Below the pieces are notes generated by a model that saw nothing but the letters and a program-made list of their open reading frames with translations, had not been told where the DNA came from and did no database searches. A DNA stretch of 64,000 nt from Solibacillus sp. FSL K6-1523 (GTDB lineage Bacteria; Bacillota; Bacilli; Bacillales_A; Planococcaceae), in NCBI RefSeq assembly GCF_038005225.1, contig NZ_JBBOSU010000001.1:2840001-2904000 (forward strand), read 5' to 3'. Shown piece after piece: positions 17,911 to 26,593 of the stretch (its first letter is position 1; each line of letters begins with the position of its first letter). A program made the translations under genes and the position numbers.

Positions 17911-18524
17911 CTGCTATCACCTCCATTTGTAGTTTCGGTTTTAGTTTTTCACGCGCGCGTTGCAATCTTGATTTGGCGATGAAAACAGCAAGCTCTAACA
18001 ATGCCGCAATTTCTGTAGCGGTCATTTCCTCATAATAATAAAGTAGCAACACTTCTCGGTCCTTTACCGGTAACGCTAACACAGCGGCTGTTACCTCTCC
18101 GCGCAACTCTTTTTCAACATAAATTTGTTCTGTTCCTTTTTCTGTTCCTTGGATGAGTTCAAGAATAATGTGCTTTTTATTTTTCCAGCTTCGTAAATAG
18201 TCATAACTTCGATTTATTGTCATTTTTACTAAGTATGTTTTTAAAGTGGCATCTCCTTGGAATTGATGCGATTTTCGGTAATAGTTAATCACTTACGCCT
18301 CGGCGTAAGTGCGTCAGAATTTTGAATTGTGCTTGCACAATTGCCTCCCTTCAAAATTCTTGACATCTGCCGGGGCTGCTTTATCTTCATTCAGACATCT
18401 TTTGCTGAATGAAGATAAACACATCTTGCACGACTTCCTCGGCAGACAATCTGTCTTTCGTATAAATAAAGGCGATGCGATATAAATAATCGCTATATGT
18501 ATGAATGCATTGTTCTATGTCCAT
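17903..18524 (-). pseudogene. ECF sigma factor gene split by repeat element R1
   Basis: The 5' piece starts at ATG 18524 and reads MDIEQCIHTYSDYLYRIAF…AEEVVQDVFI, the sigma-2 beginning. The 3' piece resumes as NYYRKSHQFQGDATLKTYLV and runs through sigma-2 and sigma-4 (LPVKDREVLLLYYYEEMTAT) to 17903. Between them lie about 126 bp of element R1 with stop codons. Rejoining GTGTTTAT with TAACTATTACCG restores DVFINYYRKS, the normal ECF junction. A GTG overlapping the element edge could allow a truncated sigma lacking region 2.1 to be made, so residual function is not excluded. The anti-sigma gene downstream is still open. Confidence 0.9.
18288..18413 (+). repeat. Structured repeat R1, inserted in the ECF sigma gene
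   Basis: Short form. Hairpin 1: CACTTACGCC/GGCGTAAGTG (18290-18311). Hairpin 2: AGAATTTT…AAAATTCT with inner AATTGTGC/GCACAATT. Linker: TGACATCTGCCGGGGC. Hairpin 3: TTTATCTTCATTCAG/CTGAATGAAGATAAA (18380-18418), whose outer five bases are host gene sequence. The stems differ from those of R2-R6 but the pairing is kept. Exact ends are inferred from restoring the sigma reading frame. Confidence 0.85.
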
Positions 18525-18692
18525 CTTTTTGCCCTTCTTTCACCTATATAGACGGAATGAATATCAAGATGGACGCAAAATTTTTGAATTCTTTATATTA
18601 ATTTTTCATGACTTCAAACCTTTGAAGCGAAATTTATACGGAAAATTTCTATTTCATGTAGAATCCTCTTTCAAAATTTTAATTTGATATAT

Positions 18693-18732
18693 AAAAGGTC
18701 CTTCACGGCAATTTACCATGAAGAACCTTTTA
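18693..18732 (-). terminator. Terminator of the GntR-ABC operon
   Basis: Imperfect stem AAAAGGT…ACCTTTT with CTTCA/TGAAG, just past the end of the operon on the minus strand. Confidence 0.75.
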
Positions 18733-18750
18733 ATTCGTGAACTCGAAACA

Positions 18751-19953
18751 TTAGTTATCCGAATTATTTTTTATATTCGAAATTAGAATTTTGGTATATG
18801 CATTTGGTGTATGGCCGTTATCAGCAGGAATTTTCCCTACATATAACGATTCCCCTGTACGTAAATCTCCAATATACAACATATGCCCCTCTGCAACACG
18901 ATTTACTATATATAGCTTCTCATCCATTATTTGCACTAGAGGATGCTCTTCCCCATTAACGGTAATTGGAAAATCGTAATGCAAAGGTTCCTCCCATTGC
19001 CCGGTTTCAATACTATAATGGTGTAGCTCTAAACCATTCGCTGAATAAGTAGGCACGAATAATTGTGCACCATAGAGGAAAGTCATTCCCATTTCAGATT
19101 TTAATTCAGAAGGAATAACGATTTCCTCCACTTCACTATTCAACTTATTAAAAGCATACAATTGATGTGAAAGGTATTCATTTGAAGGACCGTACCTCGT
19201 CTGTTTATATTTCTTTATCTCATACAAATAATAGTTATCATTTAGCGTTTCATTAGCATTAGATAACAAGTGAAGGTTCGCGTCAATTCCATTTTCCGGT
19301 GCGACTTTTGCAATAAGCTCATCAACTTCTAATGCTTTACTTTTTTCATCTACCGTATAGATACGCATTTCATCACCACTATTTGTAAGATAGCCCGTTA
19401 CTACAACTTTTATTTTTCCATCTTGCTTATAAACATCTCTTACGCCCATCCAATAATAGCTTTCATGTACAGGAATCTGGATTTCAAATGATGAACGCTC
19501 ATTTGTTTTTAGTTCAAGAACATCGACATCTGCCGTTAAAAGGTCCCCTGGGCGTACTTGATCAAAATCTTGAATTGCCGCGTAAACTAAATAATTCTCG
19601 TCCTTAAAATAGTTATTTTCATCATATTGTTTACCACGCATAAATTGGCGGTGTTCTTGCATATATTTTTGCACTTTTTCGGGAACATATGGATTAAACA
19701 TAAAGTCCATTTGAGATCTATTTCCCTTAGTTAAAGTTGAACCATCCTTTGTAATGATTATTTGACGATGGTAATTATCTCGGTTAAAATACGCTTCTAA
19801 ACTAATATTTTCAATTTCCATCTCATTCCCGCTCGTTGTTTCAATTTTAAAAGTGAGATCTTGCTTTGAAGCGAAGGCGAGCTGGGTATAGTAAAATCCA
19901 ATTGCTATTACACTAATCAAACCGATCAATAGCGTTTTCCAATATCGTTTCAT
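18751..19953 (-). CDS. Exported/anchored protein of the YtrA-type ABC operon, unknown
   Basis: 400 aa. One N-terminal TM segment (about residues 5-26) is followed by a large extracytoplasmic domain of alternating beta strands with WxxPL/HHYSIETGQWEEP-like repeats reminiscent of a propeller fold. The ATG at 19953 follows AGGGGG; an upstream TTG has no site. It overlaps the permease gene, so it belongs to the same operon. I do not recognise the family. By position it should be an accessory of the ABC transporter, sensing or binding something at the outer membrane face. Confidence 0.7.
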   Translation of the reverse strand: MKRYWKTLLIGLISVIAIGFYYTQLAFASKQDLTFKIETTSGNEMEIENISLEAYFNRDNYHRQIIITKDGSTLTKGNRSQMDFMFNPYVPEKVQKYMQEHRQFMRGKQYDENNYFKDENYLVYAAIQDFDQVRPGDLLTADVDVLELKTNERSSFEIQIPVHESYYWMGVRDVYKQDGKIKVVVTGYLTNSGDEMRIYTVDEKSKALEVDELIAKVAPENGIDANLHLLSNANETLNDNYYLYEIKKYKQTRYGPSNEYLSHQLYAFNKLNSEVEEIVIPSELKSEMGMTFLYGAQLFVPTYSANGLELHHYSIETGQWEEPLHYDFPITVNGEEHPLVQIMDEKLYIVNRVAEGHMLYIGDLRTGESLYVGKIPADNGHTPNAYTKILISNIKNNSDN

Positions 19954-19967
19954 AATCTTTCCCCCTA

Positions 19968-20798
19968 TCAAACTGTAATTTTATATTTTAGTAAATAGGA
20001 TGCTAGCCAAATAGCGCTTCCTAAAACGATTACGCTTGTTATCAATGTAATTATCAATAGTTCAAGTGGATAAAAATAATTTGGGTAAAGATTCATAATA
20101 ATTATCGGTACAATCATGATGACGAATGATAGTCCTCCGTAAACGATGGCGTAGAAAATCCCTTTCAATCGGAAACTTCGCTCTACTAAAATTGCTGTAA
20201 AGAGTACGGCTACAAAAATTAACCCAATCCCGTATATTATGACGAATTCAACAACCGATGTCGGATATAATATTGTCCATAAATCAAAATACATAAGATC
20301 ATTAAATGAAAAATACGTTCGGTAATCTACTGGTATGATACTTTTCATGATTTGAATTTCTATCGGAATTAAGATCAATTGCACAGCGATTAAACCAAAT
20401 ACGAATAGCAAAATTGTCGTCAGTTTGGCAAAATAAATCGTCAATCTATTTGTCGGCAATTGTAATAATCGATAAATAAATGTATTCTTTGCAAACCAAT
20501 CACGATACCAAATGAAAAACACATAAAGCATGAGAATGACGATGCACATAAATATTGGAAGCAAAGCCCATCCAGAATTCACAAATTGTAGAAATGGTGA
20601 AGAACTATAACCCTCCTCTAAAAATTTACTAAAGGTGAACTGATTTTCAAACATAACCCGCTTCGTATTTTCTAAATATGATTTCGATTCAACGACAACA
20701 CCTAGCAGTTGGCTTATAATCGTTATTCCAATCAATATGACATACAATTTAAAAAATCGGTTCATTTCAAAATTGACAAGTTTTAAATAGTTATTCAT
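19968..20798 (-). CDS. ABC transporter permease
   Basis: 276 aa with six hydrophobic segments (about 15-35, 75-95, 115-140, 180-205, 212-235, 245-268), lacking an ATPase motif. It is the membrane half of the transporter with the ATPase encoded immediately upstream; start and stop overlap as ATGA. GGAGGT precedes the ATG. The family is that of ABC-2/YtrC-like permeases linked to GntR regulators, often for antimicrobial-peptide or cell-envelope stress. Substrate not visible. Confidence 0.85.
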   Translation of the reverse strand: MNNYLKLVNFEMNRFFKLYVILIGITIISQLLGVVVESKSYLENTKRVMFENQFTFSKFLEEGYSSSPFLQFVNSGWALLPIFMCIVILMLYVFFIWYRDWFAKNTFIYRLLQLPTNRLTIYFAKLTTILLFVFGLIAVQLILIPIEIQIMKSIIPVDYRTYFSFNDLMYFDLWTILYPTSVVEFVIIYGIGLIFVAVLFTAILVERSFRLKGIFYAIVYGGLSFVIMIVPIIIMNLYPNYFYPLELLIITLITSVIVLGSAIWLASYLLKYKITV

Positions 20799-21484
20799 CT
20801 CTGGTACACCTCCCGCATCACATCAACAACAGATTTCCCTTCGTTTTCGCGAACTTCTTCCACGTTAAATTCTCGTAAAACTTCACCTTCATCAATGAGC
20901 ACGACTTTATCGATTAAATGTTCAATATCATTAATTTCATGCGTAGTAATGATAACGCCACGGTCTTCAATTAAATGGCTCGTAAATACTTCGGCAATTT
21001 GTTCGCGCGAAAAAATATCAATACCCGAGAATGGTTCATCCATCAGCAAGTAATCTACATCCAATGCCAAACCTAGCAGCATATTCACTTTAGCCGTATT
21101 TCCCTTTGATAAATTGGCAATGCGGTCGTTTGCATCAAGCTTAAAAAATTGCAGTAATTCTTGTGCCCTTTGCTGATTCCAACTTTTATAAAAGTCCGCC
21201 ATAAATTGAAAAGCTTCACTAATTTTCATTTGTTGCGGCATCGTAATCGTATCTGGAATAAACGTAATCTTTTCGAAGCTTTCTTTTCGTATTTTTTCCC
21301 CATCAATTAAAATTTCACCGCTATTAATTGGTGTGAGCGCCATAATCGACTTCATGATCGTCGTTTTTCCTACGCCGTTTATACCGATTAGGCATGTAAT
21401 TTCACCTTTGTTTGCGGTAAAGGATACACCTTTTAATATGTGTTTCCTGCCGTATTTTTTCCTAACATTTTTTAATTCGATCAT
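20795..21484 (-). CDS. ABC transporter ATP-binding protein
   Basis: 229 aa. Walker A is GINGVGKTT (residues ~35-43), the Q-loop region is near 75, the ABC signature is the unusual LSKGNTAKV, Walker B is YLLMDEPFSG, and the H-loop histidine is in ITTHEIND. It powers the permease encoded next to it. Overlaps of 4 nt with both neighbours show tight translational coupling. The signature LSKG in place of LSGG is typical of the YtrB/bacitracin-type subgroup and should still be active. Confidence 0.92.
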   Translation of the reverse strand: MIELKNVRKKYGRKHILKGVSFTANKGEITCLIGINGVGKTTIMKSIMALTPINSGEILIDGEKIRKESFEKITFIPDTITMPQQMKISEAFQFMADFYKSWNQQRAQELLQFFKLDANDRIANLSKGNTAKVNMLLGLALDVDYLLMDEPFSGIDIFSREQIAEVFTSHLIEDRGVIITTHEINDIEHLIDKVVLIDEGEVLREFNVEEVRENEGKSVVDVMREVYQR

Positions 21485-21870
21485 TTGGATTCCTCCGCTT
21501 CTCCGCTTTCGGCATCATGCGTTTTCTGCACTAGGTCCAATACTTCAGATAACGGTACATTGATTGATTTAATAGAACTGACAAATAAGTCAACCGCTTC
21601 GACAATCAATTCCTCACGAACATTTTTAAGCACTTCTCCGTCTTTCGTAATGCAGCTCGGTAAATTTCCTTCTGTATAAATCAATCGTTGTTCCTCCATT
21701 TCCTTATAAGCTCGCTGTGCAGTATTTGGATTAATTTTTAGCAGGTTGGCTAGTTCCCTTCTAGATGGAATTTCCTGACCTGCTTCATAAAATCCCTTGG
21801 CAATTTGTTCTTTAAAATGCCGGATTACCTGTACATAAACCGGATCGCGATTATTAAACTTTACATCCAA
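21481..21870 (-). CDS. GntR-family repressor, YtrA type
   Basis: About 129 aa. The N-terminal winged helix (PVYVQVIRHFKEQIAKG, then IPSRRELANLLKINPNTAQRAYKEME) is followed by a short dimerisation tail, as in the YtrA subgroup. I chose the TTG at 21870 because AAAGGAG lies nine bases upstream and the protein then begins like other YtrA proteins; a GTG at 21894 has no site. First gene of the operon and probable autorepressor through the palindrome at 21899-21920. Confidence 0.88.
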   Translation of the reverse strand: MDVKFNNRDPVYVQVIRHFKEQIAKGFYEAGQEIPSRRELANLLKINPNTAQRAYKEMEEQRLIYTEGNLPSCITKDGEVLKNVREELIVEAVDLFVSSIKSINVPLSEVLDLVQKTHDAESGEAEESK

Positions 21871-21898
21871 CTCATTCAACTCCTTTAATTTCACATTT

Positions 21899-21920
21899 GT
21901 GTATTAAACACTTAATACAC
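21899..21920. promoter_or_regulatory. GntR/YtrA operator palindrome
   Basis: GTGTATTAA (21899-21907) and TTAATACAC (21912-21920) form a perfect 9-bp inverted repeat with a 4-bp gap. Related AATACAC/TGTATTA pieces recur at about 21977-22055. B. subtilis YtrA binds a GTGTA…TACAC repeat. Confidence 0.8.
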
Positions 21921-22313
21921 ATTAGTCATAAAAATAGGTGATTCCTTTTAAGAAAGAAAACCATGTACTAGCCAATTAATACACTACCCTCAAAAAAATG
22001 TATTAACGGCGTAACACACTACTTAAAATGTATTATAGGCTTAGTACACTTTCCAAGTCAATCATAATTTTGGAAATAATTATGGTTTAGTATAAATCTA
22101 ACGAAATTATTTCTTCTCTTGCTTAGCTTTTTAGTCTGGATAATTGGTATAATTACGCTTACCTTTCTTATATACACGCTAAAAAGTATGCGTAATTTAA
22201 GCTGGTTAAGGTAAATCATTCTTCTATTGGACTAATGTAGCAGCATCATTTCATTGGGCGTGATGAGCTATATTGAAGAATACGATTATTAAATGAAAAG
22301 AGGGATAAAGTTT

Positions 22314-23771
22314 ATGTTTAAAAGTAAAAGGGTTATTTTTCTTTTAATATTTATTATTTCTATTCATTTGTCACATGCTCCTATATCAGCCTGGGCTACT
22401 AATTCATTTGATCCAACAAAGGTTGATGAGTATGTTACAAATTATATCGAAAAAAACGGACTGCCTGGTGCAGCTATTGTCGTCGTTAAAGATGGAAACG
22501 TACTATATGAAAAAGGATTTGGTCATGATTCTGATGGAAATCAACTGACGGAAAACTCTATTATTGGTATTGCTTCTGGGACGAAGCCATTTACTGCATT
22601 TGCAGTTTTACAATTAGTTGATGAAGGTACAGTTAAACTCGATGACCCTATTGCAAATTATCTTCCTGAATTAAAAATGGATGACGATAGATGGGAACAA
22701 GTAACGGTACGGCAACTATTAAGCCATACTTCTGGAATACCTAACCCTACCATTGTAGCCCCTTCGTATACTTTAAATGAAGGAGTAGAGCGACTTCATG
22801 ATTGGAAGCTACAATCAACTCCTGGAGACAAATATTTATATAGTAATGCAAATTATTGGATATTAGCATATTTAGTCGAAAAAATTAGTGGGATGGCGTT
22901 TAATGATTATCTAGACCAGTATATTTTCTCACCGCTTGGAATGAACAATTCCATCTCACTAGTTAACTCTGGGGATATGACAAAAAAATTAAAAATCCCT
23001 CAAGGATATGTCTCGTTATATGGCACGACAATGCCATGGACTGAGCTTGAACAAATGTTAAGTGGTTCAGGGAGTATCTTTACGACAGCTAGCGATATGG
23101 GAAAATGGTTATCTATGCATACAAACGAGGGGAAAAACGGAAAAGAAGAGCAATTAATATCACCCGAATTACTGAAAGAGTCCTATTCACCACAATTCGG
23201 AAATGAAAAATATGGACTTGGCTGGTCATTAAGCTCTCCAAGTATTAAGCCAGCTCGTATTTCTCATAGTGGTTCAAAATCTACTTTTCAATCTCAACAA
23301 GATATCATTCCAAGTAGCGGCTATGCGGTTGCAGTTTTACTCAATAGCTTCACCACTACATTCGAACATCCCTATGAGATTAGTAGTGGAATTATCCAAT
23401 TGACTGAGGGAAAGGTACCTAAATTAAAGGCTCCCCTACCTAAAATAATCGATTTATCACTTGGTGTTATTACATTGATTTACTTGATATTAGGAGTCAG
23501 AGGCATCATAAGAAGTCAAAAATGGACGGCGAAACGTAAACAGCAACCAACTTGGAAATTCTGTCTGCGTTTAATACCGCAATTGGCGCCTGTTTTAGGT
23601 ATTGGATGGTTATTATTTATTGTTCCATCATTACAAAATAACAGCTCAACCACAATGGATGCATTCGGACTTTGGCCAGCTGCGATGATCTTTTTAGCAA
23701 TCGTTTTCATCATCGGATTCACACTCACAACTTTGAGAATTTATCATCGATTAAGATTAAATAATAAATAG
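22314..23771 (+). CDS. Serine hydrolase, PBP4*/class C beta-lactamase-like, with C-terminal TM block
   Basis: 485 aa. A signal peptide covers about residues 1-28 (LLIFIISIHLSHAPISAWA). The catalytic Ser-x-x-Lys is S88-G-T-K91, the second motif is YSNANY near 172, and the third is HSGSKST near 318. After residue 380 come three TM helices, so the enzyme domain is outside and tethered. The start at 22314 has GAGGG ten bases upstream; the ATG at 22293 has none. Such proteins act as D,D-peptidases, esterases or D-aminopeptidases on the wall. Single gene with its own terminator. Confidence 0.9.
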   Translation: MFKSKRVIFLLIFIISIHLSHAPISAWATNSFDPTKVDEYVTNYIEKNGLPGAAIVVVKDGNVLYEKGFGHDSDGNQLTENSIIGIASGTKPFTAFAVLQLVDEGTVKLDDPIANYLPELKMDDDRWEQVTVRQLLSHTSGIPNPTIVAPSYTLNEGVERLHDWKLQSTPGDKYLYSNANYWILAYLVEKISGMAFNDYLDQYIFSPLGMNNSISLVNSGDMTKKLKIPQGYVSLYGTTMPWTELEQMLSGSGSIFTTASDMGKWLSMHTNEGKNGKEEQLISPELLKESYSPQFGNEKYGLGWSLSSPSIKPARISHSGSKSTFQSQQDIIPSSGYAVAVLLNSFTTTFEHPYEISSGIIQLTEGKVPKLKAPLPKIIDLSLGVITLIYLILGVRGIIRSQKWTAKRKQQPTWKFCLRLIPQLAPVLGIGWLLFIVPSLQNNSSTTMDAFGLWPAAMIFLAIVFIIGFTLTTLRIYHRLRLNNK

Positions 23772-23784
23772 GGATAAACATATA

Positions 23785-23825
23785 AAACCACGTATTTTGA
23801 ATAAACTTTTCAAAATACGTGGTTT
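23785..23825. terminator. Bidirectional terminator
   Basis: A perfect 16-bp stem (23785-23800 with 23810-23825) between the convergent hydrolase gene and the trpEG operon. Confidence 0.92.
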
Positions 23826-23869
23826 ATTTTTATCCACTAGTTGCGTATTATCGGCAAATTTAGTCAATC

Positions 23870-24244
23870 TTATAGCGTTTCCAAGCTACGTAGCGCTTCT
23901 TTTGCTGCTTCTACATTATCCTCATTAAATGGCGTAATTCTTTGCATAGCCAATTGCTCCACAGCATTCGCAAGTACGAGCTTCGAGAAATACGGAAGTT
24001 CCGGAAATACCCTTACTAAGCACCAGTAAATCCACATATCATCTTCTCCAAGTAGCACTTCTTCTACATGCGGTGTGAGCTCAGTCGGGTATTGTAACAA
24101 CACTTCCAGTACCGACTCAGCTACCGGCCAATTCATATCTTGAATCCATTCGAGCAACTGAGGTAATAATGGAATTACCTCGCTTTCAGGCATTTGATGT
24201 AGTTCGTTCACTGCCTCTAGATCATGTTTATTTTTCGGAATCAT
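23870..24244 (-). CDS. DUF5071-family protein
   Basis: 124 aa, all-helical, HEAT-repeat-like. The family landmarks IPKNKHDLEAV at the start and LLEWIQDMNWPVAESV at about residues 30-46 are clear. Cytosolic, function unknown. It begins 2 nt after trpG and so is in the anthranilate synthase operon, ending at the terminator shared with the convergent gene. A direct role in tryptophan synthesis is not implied by the fold. Confidence 0.8.
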   Translation of the reverse strand: MIPKNKHDLEAVNELHQMPESEVIPLLPQLLEWIQDMNWPVAESVLEVLLQYPTELTPHVEEVLLGEDDMWIYWCLVRVFPELPYFSKLVLANAVEQLAMQRITPFNEDNVEAAKEALRSLETL

Positions 24245-24246
24245 CT

Positions 24247-24822
24247 TTACACCTCTATTTTTTGAATAAACGCCCGGATCATCTTATCTCCTTCCCCCGT
24301 CCCAATCGATTCAGGGTGAAACTGTAAGCCATACAGCGGATATGTTTTATGCTGGATTGCCATAATTTCTCCATCATCTTTAGCGGTAGCCAAGATTTCA
24401 AAATCATCAGGCAACGTCTCTTTTTCAATAATAAGCGAGTGATAGCGCATCACTTCTACCGCCCCAGTTAATTCGGCAAATAAACTTTGATCGACATAAT
24501 TCAGTTCACTCGTTTTCCCGTGTATAATATGGTCTGCGCGACTTACCTTTGCCCCGAATGCTTGTCCAATTGCTTGATGCCCTAGACAAATCCCTAAAAT
24601 CGGGAAATCTTTATACAAAGACTGAATCATGTCAATAATAATCCCCGCTTTTTCAGGTGTTCCTGGCCCTGGAGAAATGATGATAGCCTTTGGATGGAGT
24701 GCCTGTATTTCTGAAATCGTAATTTTATCATTGCGTACGACTTGCACTTCTTCCCCCGTTGCAGCAATTTGATGATATAAATTATACGTAAACGAATCGT
24801 AATTATCGATTAATAAAATCAT
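24247..24822 (-). CDS. trpG: Anthranilate synthase component II (glutamine amidotransferase)
   Basis: 191 aa class I glutamine amidotransferase that supplies ammonia from glutamine. The oxyanion loop is ISPGPGTPEKAG near residue 52, the catalytic Cys is in GICLGHQAIGQAFG near 79, and the His-Glu pair is in LQFHPESIGTGEG near 170. It overlaps trpE by 4 nt. In Bacillus the same subunit often also serves PabB in folate synthesis, and that dual role (PabA) is possible because no other trp genes are here. Confidence 0.92.
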   Translation of the reverse strand: MILLIDNYDSFTYNLYHQIAATGEEVQVVRNDKITISEIQALHPKAIIISPGPGTPEKAGIIIDMIQSLYKDFPILGICLGHQAIGQAFGAKVSRADHIIHGKTSELNYVDQSLFAELTGAVEVMRYHSLIIEKETLPDDFEILATAKDDGEIMAIQHKTYPLYGLQFHPESIGTGEGDKMIRAFIQKIEV

Positions 24823-26213
24823 ACACGCACCTCCAATAACGCACGGGCTTTGTTTAGCGTTTCCTCATACTCAAGCTCTGGTACCGAATCAAACACAATA
24901 CCAGCCCCCGCTTGTACGTAAGCTTTACCGTCCTTTACAAGCATCGTGCGGATAGCTAGTGCTAAATCCATATTACCTGTTGTCGAAATATAACCAACTG
25001 CCCCTGCATAAATGCCGCGCTTCCGCTGTTCTAATTCATTAATAATTTGCATCGCACGAATTTTCGGAGCACCCGAAACGGTTCCTGCTGGTAAACTAGC
25101 TGCTAACACATCCATTACATGCGCGTCCTCAAGTAGTTTTCCTGTCACCTCTGACACAATATGCATGACGTATTTATAGCGCTCAATTTGCATGTATTTT
25201 GTTACCTGAACTGAACCAATTTGCGCCACTCGCCCGACATCATTGCGCCCTAAATCTACGAGCATTTTATGTTCCGCGATTTCTTTTTCATCAGCCAATA
25301 AGGAATTCGCAATTTCTGCATCTTCTTGCACCGTTTTCCCGCGCGGCTTTGTTCCCGCAATGGGATTCGTTGTTACGAGCCCATTTTGCACCTTTACTAA
25401 ACTTTCAGGAGAAGTCCCTAAAATCGTGTACGTCCCGAAATCTAAAAAGTACATATACGGCGATGCATTAGACGTACGCAATTTACGATAAAGCTCAAGT
25501 GGCTGTTCATCAAAGCTCGCTTCAAATGTTTGTGATAGTACAACTTGGAAAATATCTCCGTTCCGAATATGTTCCTTTGCCATTTCAACCATATTTATAA
25601 AATGATCTTTCGAAAGCGTTGGTGTAAAATGAGCAGTTGTCGACTCACACGGTCTTTCCATAAATGGCTGCCCGATTGTTTTTTCAATCTCATCAATTGC
25701 CTTTTGCATCTCATCCACTGTACGTCCATCTTGAAATAAATCAATCGCGGCAATCGTTACTTGTTGAAGCAAATGGTCAATCACAATAAACGTATCGTAA
25801 AAAAAGACATGCACATCTGGCATTTCATAAACATCATTGACAATATCGCCAATTCCCTCAAAATGATACGCTGTTTCATAACCAAAATAACCAATCGCCC
25901 CTCCGAAAAAGGCAAATGGATAGGATTCGGAATCGCGAATTGGTAATAGATCCTTTAATGTTTGAAGGACCGGCTGTTCAAACACTTGCTCGCCGCCATT
26001 GTTCTTAAAAAATGAACTTTGATACTGATCCCCTCTTAGCTCCCCAACTGGATTTACCGCAATAAAGGAATAACGACCGCTCTCACTAAATTTCGCATTG
26101 GATTCAAACAGCACCTTGTTTTTCCCATTCAAAGCCATATACACGGAAATCGGTGTCATTGTATCTCCCGTAATTTTTTTCATAACAAAATGTTGTTGCA
26201 TCTCTACTCTCAT
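24819..26213 (-). CDS. trpE: Anthranilate synthase component I
   Basis: 464 aa chorismate-binding enzyme converting chorismate to anthranilate with TrpG. Landmarks are the N-terminal feedback region containing ESNAKFSESGRYSFIAVNP, the RNGDIFQVVLSQ segment near 235, GTKPRGKTVQED near 290, LVDLGRNDVGRVA near 325 and AGAGIVFDSVPELEYEET at the C-terminus. The Trp-specific T-box upstream argues for TrpE rather than PabB. GAGGAGA precedes the ATG. The rest of the trp genes are not in this window, an unusual split. Confidence 0.92.
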   Translation of the reverse strand: MRVEMQQHFVMKKITGDTMTPISVYMALNGKNKVLFESNAKFSESGRYSFIAVNPVGELRGDQYQSSFFKNNGGEQVFEQPVLQTLKDLLPIRDSESYPFAFFGGAIGYFGYETAYHFEGIGDIVNDVYEMPDVHVFFYDTFIVIDHLLQQVTIAAIDLFQDGRTVDEMQKAIDEIEKTIGQPFMERPCESTTAHFTPTLSKDHFINMVEMAKEHIRNGDIFQVVLSQTFEASFDEQPLELYRKLRTSNASPYMYFLDFGTYTILGTSPESLVKVQNGLVTTNPIAGTKPRGKTVQEDAEIANSLLADEKEIAEHKMLVDLGRNDVGRVAQIGSVQVTKYMQIERYKYVMHIVSEVTGKLLEDAHVMDVLAASLPAGTVSGAPKIRAMQIINELEQRKRGIYAGAVGYISTTGNMDLALAIRTMLVKDGKAYVQAGAGIVFDSVPELEYEETLNKARALLEVRV

Positions 26214-26289
26214 ATAAATCTCTCCTCAGCTCAACTGTTTTCCACTTCTGCATAGATGCTTTGTGGATGTTCTCATTCTCTACTTTTCT

Positions 26290-26535
26290 AGACGCAAAAA
26301 GGCCCTCCGCAACTAAAGGACGGAGAGCCGTGGTGCCACCTTCATTGACTACTGAATGTAACAATAGTCCACTTCATTACTCGTAACGTGAGTGCTACGG
26401 CACAGCATTTCCTCTGTGCAGCTAGAAAGTCCATTCATAAGCATTGTTTGCTAACTTTCACCAACCGTTAGCTCTCTAAAAAATCAATCGCTTACTACTC
26501 TTTTTCATCTTCGCTTTTCCTATACGACTATTGTA
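26290..26535 (-). ncRNA. T-box leader, tryptophan-specific
   Basis: The T-box motif GGTGGCACCACGGC is at 26327-26340 and is followed on the minus strand by a terminator (GGC.CTCCG…CGGAG.GCC then TTTTT, 26296-26329). Upstream lies the stem I region with a GAATGGACTTTCT segment whose TGG (complement of 26431-26433) fits the specifier codon for tRNA-Trp. Uncharged tRNA-Trp would stabilise the antiterminator and switch on trpE-trpG. Confidence 0.9.
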
Positions 26536-26593
26536 CGTTAAGTAAGTGGAATTTTCAATTTATTTTTTCGCCGCGAAAGCATGCGTTTCAAGT

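Noticed and set aside
18535-18600. CGTCTATA upstream of the ECF gene as an autoregulated ECF promoter
   Set aside because: The -10-like CGTC is present but no AAC-type -35 lies about 16 bp upstream.
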